Assembly: GCA_002311315.1 (NCBI GenBank)
Contig: DBZZ01000013.1
Span: 1,872-17,232, forward strand
Source of the DNA: Methylococcaceae bacterium UBA1147
GTDB taxonomy: Bacteria > Pseudomonadota > Gammaproteobacteria > Methylococcales > UBA1147
DNA length: 15,361 nt
Reading direction: 5' to 3'
The notes below the pieces were generated by a model. The model saw only the letters and a list, made by a program, of their open reading frames with translations. It did no database searches and had not been told where the DNA came from. Positions within the stretch are counted from its first letter, which is position 1. Every line of letters begins with the position of its first letter. The position numbers and the translations under genes are program-made. Positions 13,559 to 15,361 of the stretch are shown piece after piece.

Positions 13559-14561
13559 GAGGTTTCTCCCGATTCAACTCAAGCATCAGTCCAGTACCGT
13601 GGTTGATGCTACCCGGTATCTTGCCGGTCAGGAAAAGGTCGATCACCATTTGAGCAACGTTCTGGTTCAGAGCTCTTGAAAGCCCTGCATACGAGGTAGT
13701 CAGCCTAGGATTGATTTCCAACACCGTACACCGACCGCCATGGGATATGAAATCCACCCCGGCGTAACCGACCAGGTCCGGCAAGGCTTGGGCAACCGCG
13801 GACGCCAGGTCCTGGTATATCGTTCGGTCCAGTCCTGAGGAATTGACGATACAGGCCATTAGGGAAAAGCGTTCATGTTCGACAACCACCTTCTGCTCGT
13901 TGCAGCTTAGCAGGACCGCCATTCCGCGATTGAACAGTACTGACAGACTCAGGGCAGTTCCATCGAGCCAAGGTTGGATGATGCCGTTTTGCCCCAACCA
14001 ATCCTTTCTCATACTTGCAAGCCGTCGGGAGGTGTGAATCATGGTCATTCGATCGCAACCGACCCCATCATCGGGCTTGATGACCCAGGGACCGCGGAAC
14101 TGTCCAGCGAAGGATTCGAGCGGAACGGTGGGAACAACATCGATGCCATGAGCGGCCAAACATTGCAATGTTTTCATTTTTTCCGTGGTCAGTTCGACCA
14201 CTTCAGCCGGGCTGTTCAGCAGTGTCTTTCCCGAATCAGCCACCTGATGGCATAACCTGCCCAGTATGCCGCCACTCTCCGGTGCGACCGGCCACACAGC
14301 GTCTACCTTGCAGATGGCTTCTTTCCAGACCTTTTCGAAATCGTCACCGGAATCCACAATCACCAGATCAATGTTCCTACGGGACAGCGAAATCGTGTCC
14401 AGCCTGCCATCACGCAGCACCAGCAAGTGGATCTCCTTGATCCGCTCTAGATCATGCAGCAATGCCTGCAGGATCAGTTCTCCTTCCCTGGCAAGGGAAT
14501 CCGGCAAGGATTCCCTTGCCAACCCACCGCCGGTAATATATTCAAGTACTAATATCCGCAT
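13548..14561 (-). CDS. mfnD: ATP-grasp ligase of methanofuran synthesis (MfnD, tyramine-L-glutamate ligase homologue)
   Basis: 337 residues from the ATG at 14561 (MRILVLEYITGGG). Another ATG two codons earlier (14567) is in frame, and neither has a strong ribosome site. The ATP-grasp core is visible; numbering from 14567: EKMKTLQCLAAHGIDVVPT opens the lid domain, WVIKPDDGVGCDRM (161-174) carries the nucleotide-binding lysine, IIQPWLDG (196-203), and VLEINPRLTTSYAGLSRAL (282-300) holds the metal-binding Glu and Asn. MfnD of methanogens ligates glutamate to tyramine with ATP. Bacterial methylofuran also carries glutamates, so a related ligation is expected. The first gene of the leftward set, it overlaps mfnF and is divergent from the HisA-like gene. 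Other amino-acid ligases share this fold, so the substrate is inferred from context. Confidence 0.82.
   Translation of the reverse strand: MRILVLEYITGGGLARESLPDSLAREGELILQALLHDLERIKEIHLLVLRDGRLDTISLSRRNIDLVIVDSGDDFEKVWKEAICKVDAVWPVAPESGGILGRLCHQVADSGKTLLNSPAEVVELTTEKMKTLQCLAAHGIDVVPTVPLESFAGQFRGPWVIKPDDGVGCDRMTMIHTSRRLASMRKDWLGQNGIIQPWLDGTALSLSVLFNRGMAVLLSCNEQKVVVEHERFSLMACIVNSSGLDRTIYQDLASAVAQALPDLVGYAGVDFISHGGRCTVLEINPRLTTSYAGLSRALNQNVAQMVIDLFLTGKIPGSINHGTGLMLELNREKPHEA
14489..14521. repeat. 14-bp perfect inverted repeat inside mfnD, just upstream of the HisA-like gene
   Basis: TGGCAAGGGAATCC (14489-14502) and GGATTCCCTTGCCA (14508-14521) are exact reverse complements around a 5-base loop. 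It encodes the near-symmetric LARESLPDSLA segment of MfnD. Its right arm ends in TTGCCA, a possible -35 element for the divergent gene, with TATATT at 14537-14542 (15-base spacer). It may be an operator or an mRNA hairpin. Confidence 0.6.
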
Positions 14562-14570
14562 GGGCATTTC

Positions 14571-15266
14571 TTGGAAATCATTCCGGTAATCGACTTAAAG
14601 GGTGGGCAGGCCGTTCATGCGAAACTGGGCCTTCGCGACCAATACCGCCCCCTGCGAACACCACTTTGTCCGGACGGTGATCCCTTCACGTACGTAACGG
14701 CGCTTCTGTCACTTTTCCCGTTCAGAACCATCTACGTCGCAGACCTGAATGCACTGATGGGAAAGGGCTCCAATCTGGACCTCATTCAACAAATGATCAT
14801 GTCCTTCGGTCAAACGGAATTCTGGGTAGACCAGGGACTGGATATGTTGACTCATCAGGATACCGATCAGCAAACCTGGATTGCCGTATTGGGTTCCGAA
14901 TCGCTCCCCGAATCCGGACTGGAAACCCTTTTGCCAGGAAAGGAATCGAATGTTCTATCCCTGGATTTTTCCGAACACGGCATCCTGGGGCCTGAACAGA
15001 TCATTGAAAACGAATACCTGTGGCCTGAACGAACCATTATCATGAGCCTTGCCTGTGTAGGAGGGCCCAGCGGGCCTGACTGGAACCGACTGGATTCGTT
15101 CAGAAGAAACTGGCCGCAAAGAGATTTCTTCGCTGCGGGTGGAGTCCGGGATGCGAAAGACCTGGGACGGCTTTCCTCATCCGGGTTTGCAGGCGCCCTT
15201 GTTGCAACCGCCCTGCACCGCGGTGACATCACCGCGCCCCTGATCGCCCGTTTTATGACGGACTGA
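14571..15266 (+). CDS. HisA/HisF-family TIM-barrel protein linked to C1 cofactor genes
   Basis: 231 residues beginning MEIIPVIDLKGGQAVHA, the standard HisA-type opening. The start is therefore the TTG at 14571; an in-frame stop at 14550-14552 rules out an upstream ATG. The HisA-fold features are Asp8 (VIDLKGG), a second acidic residue in LSLDFSEHGILG, and the two phosphate-binding loops AAGGVRDAKDL and GALVATALHRG, implying a phosphorylated substrate. The middle of the barrel differs from true HisA, and no histidine genes are nearby, so ProFAR isomerase is unlikely. HisA-like proteins are known neighbours of H4MPT/methylofuran genes in methylotrophs, but I know of no assigned reaction. It is divergent from mfnD with 3-9 bases between starts, so its promoter must lie within mfnD. 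It ends before a strong terminator. Confidence 0.82.
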   Translation: MEIIPVIDLKGGQAVHAKLGLRDQYRPLRTPLCPDGDPFTYVTALLSLFPFRTIYVADLNALMGKGSNLDLIQQMIMSFGQTEFWVDQGLDMLTHQDTDQQTWIAVLGSESLPESGLETLLPGKESNVLSLDFSEHGILGPEQIIENEYLWPERTIIMSLACVGGPSGPDWNRLDSFRRNWPQRDFFAAGGVRDAKDLGRLSSSGFAGALVATALHRGDITAPLIARFMTD

Positions 15267-15286
15267 TCAATCCCTGAAAATAATAA

Positions 15287-15319
15287 TGCCCCGACGAAAC
15301 TCGCCGGGGCACATTTTTT
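15287..15319. terminator. Two-way terminator between the HisA-like gene and fae
   Basis: TGCCCCG (15287-15293) pairs with CGGGGCA (15305-15311). An inner CGA/TCG pairing lies across one mismatch, with loop AAC. It is followed by ATTTTTT on the plus strand, and on the minus strand by TTATTATTTT. It lies between convergent stop codons. Confidence 0.9.
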
Positions 15320-15333
15320 CGACTTACAAGAAA

Positions 15334-15361
15334 TCAGGCGTGTGCTGCGAAAGGATGTTCT
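15334..15361 (-). CDS. fae: Formaldehyde-activating enzyme, last residues only (partial)
   Basis: Only nine codons are visible: EHPFAAHA followed by TGA at 15336-15334. This closely matches the C-terminus of Fae as I recall it from Methylobacterium (...THPFAANA). Fae condenses formaldehyde with tetrahydromethanopterin in the cytoplasm, the entry step of the pathway that the mfn genes serve. The gene runs in from the right edge and shares the terminator at 15287-15319. With so few residues the call depends heavily on context. Confidence 0.6.

Noticed and set aside
14571..15266. Naming the HisA-like gene hisA
   Set aside because: Neighbours are C1 cofactor genes and the central barrel differs from ProFAR isomerase.
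1..15361. CRISPR arrays, insertion sequences, phage or toxin-antitoxin genes
   Set aside because: No regularly spaced repeats, transposase or integrase motifs, or terminal repeats were seen on either strand; tRNA ends are intact, with no attachment-site duplication noticed.

Overview
The window looks like chromosome from a methylotrophic proteobacterium, probably a gammaproteobacterium. The supporting evidence is a methanofuran/methylofuran biosynthesis set (mfnD, mfnF and mfnE homologues with pabB), the apparent last residues of formaldehyde-activating enzyme (fae) at the right edge, and a gltX / tRNA-Ala(GGC) / tRNA-Glu(TTC) arrangement typical of that class. The species cannot be fixed from this sequence alone.

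Left region (1-5184, all minus strand). This is a six-gene run transcribed right to left: S-adenosylmethionine decarboxylase, an uncharacterised lipoprotein, a membrane protein with two DUF350 units, an aminopropyltransferase (spermidine-synthase fold) behind about seven membrane helices, a DUF2170/YjfI protein, and a PspA/IM30-family (YjfJ-like) protein cut by the window edge. It resembles the E. coli yjfI-yjfJ-yjfL neighbourhood with a two-step polyamine pathway added. The genes suggest decarboxylated SAM made in the cytoplasm and used by a membrane-held aminopropyltransferase, next to PspA-type membrane-maintenance proteins. The acceptor amine is unknown. This is the most unusual system in the window.

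Middle region (5185-8800). A roughly 800-base non-coding stretch separates the polyamine run from a rightward HSDL2-like short-chain dehydrogenase. It holds an 18-base perfect palindrome of FNR/CRP-family type, a TATAAT promoter, a 14-bp hairpin at the predicted transcript start and a hairpin over the ribosome binding site. A shared terminator follows, then a convergent fatty-acyl desaturase. Next come a structured gene-free stretch, a strong terminator, and tRNA-Glu and tRNA-Ala behind a clear stable-RNA-type promoter.

Right region (8818-15361). gltX, mfnE, pabB, mfnF and mfnD all run leftward with short gaps or overlaps. mfnD (ATP-grasp tyramine-glutamate ligase), mfnE (amino-acid-kinase-fold phosphokinase) and mfnF (ASKHA-fold condensing enzyme) would perform late steps in making the formyl-carrying furan cofactor, and pabB supplies p-aminobenzoate for (methano)pterin or folate. 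A HisA-like TIM-barrel gene diverges from mfnD with only 3-9 bases between start codons, next to a 14-bp perfect inverted repeat. It ends at a two-way terminator shared with the fae fragment.
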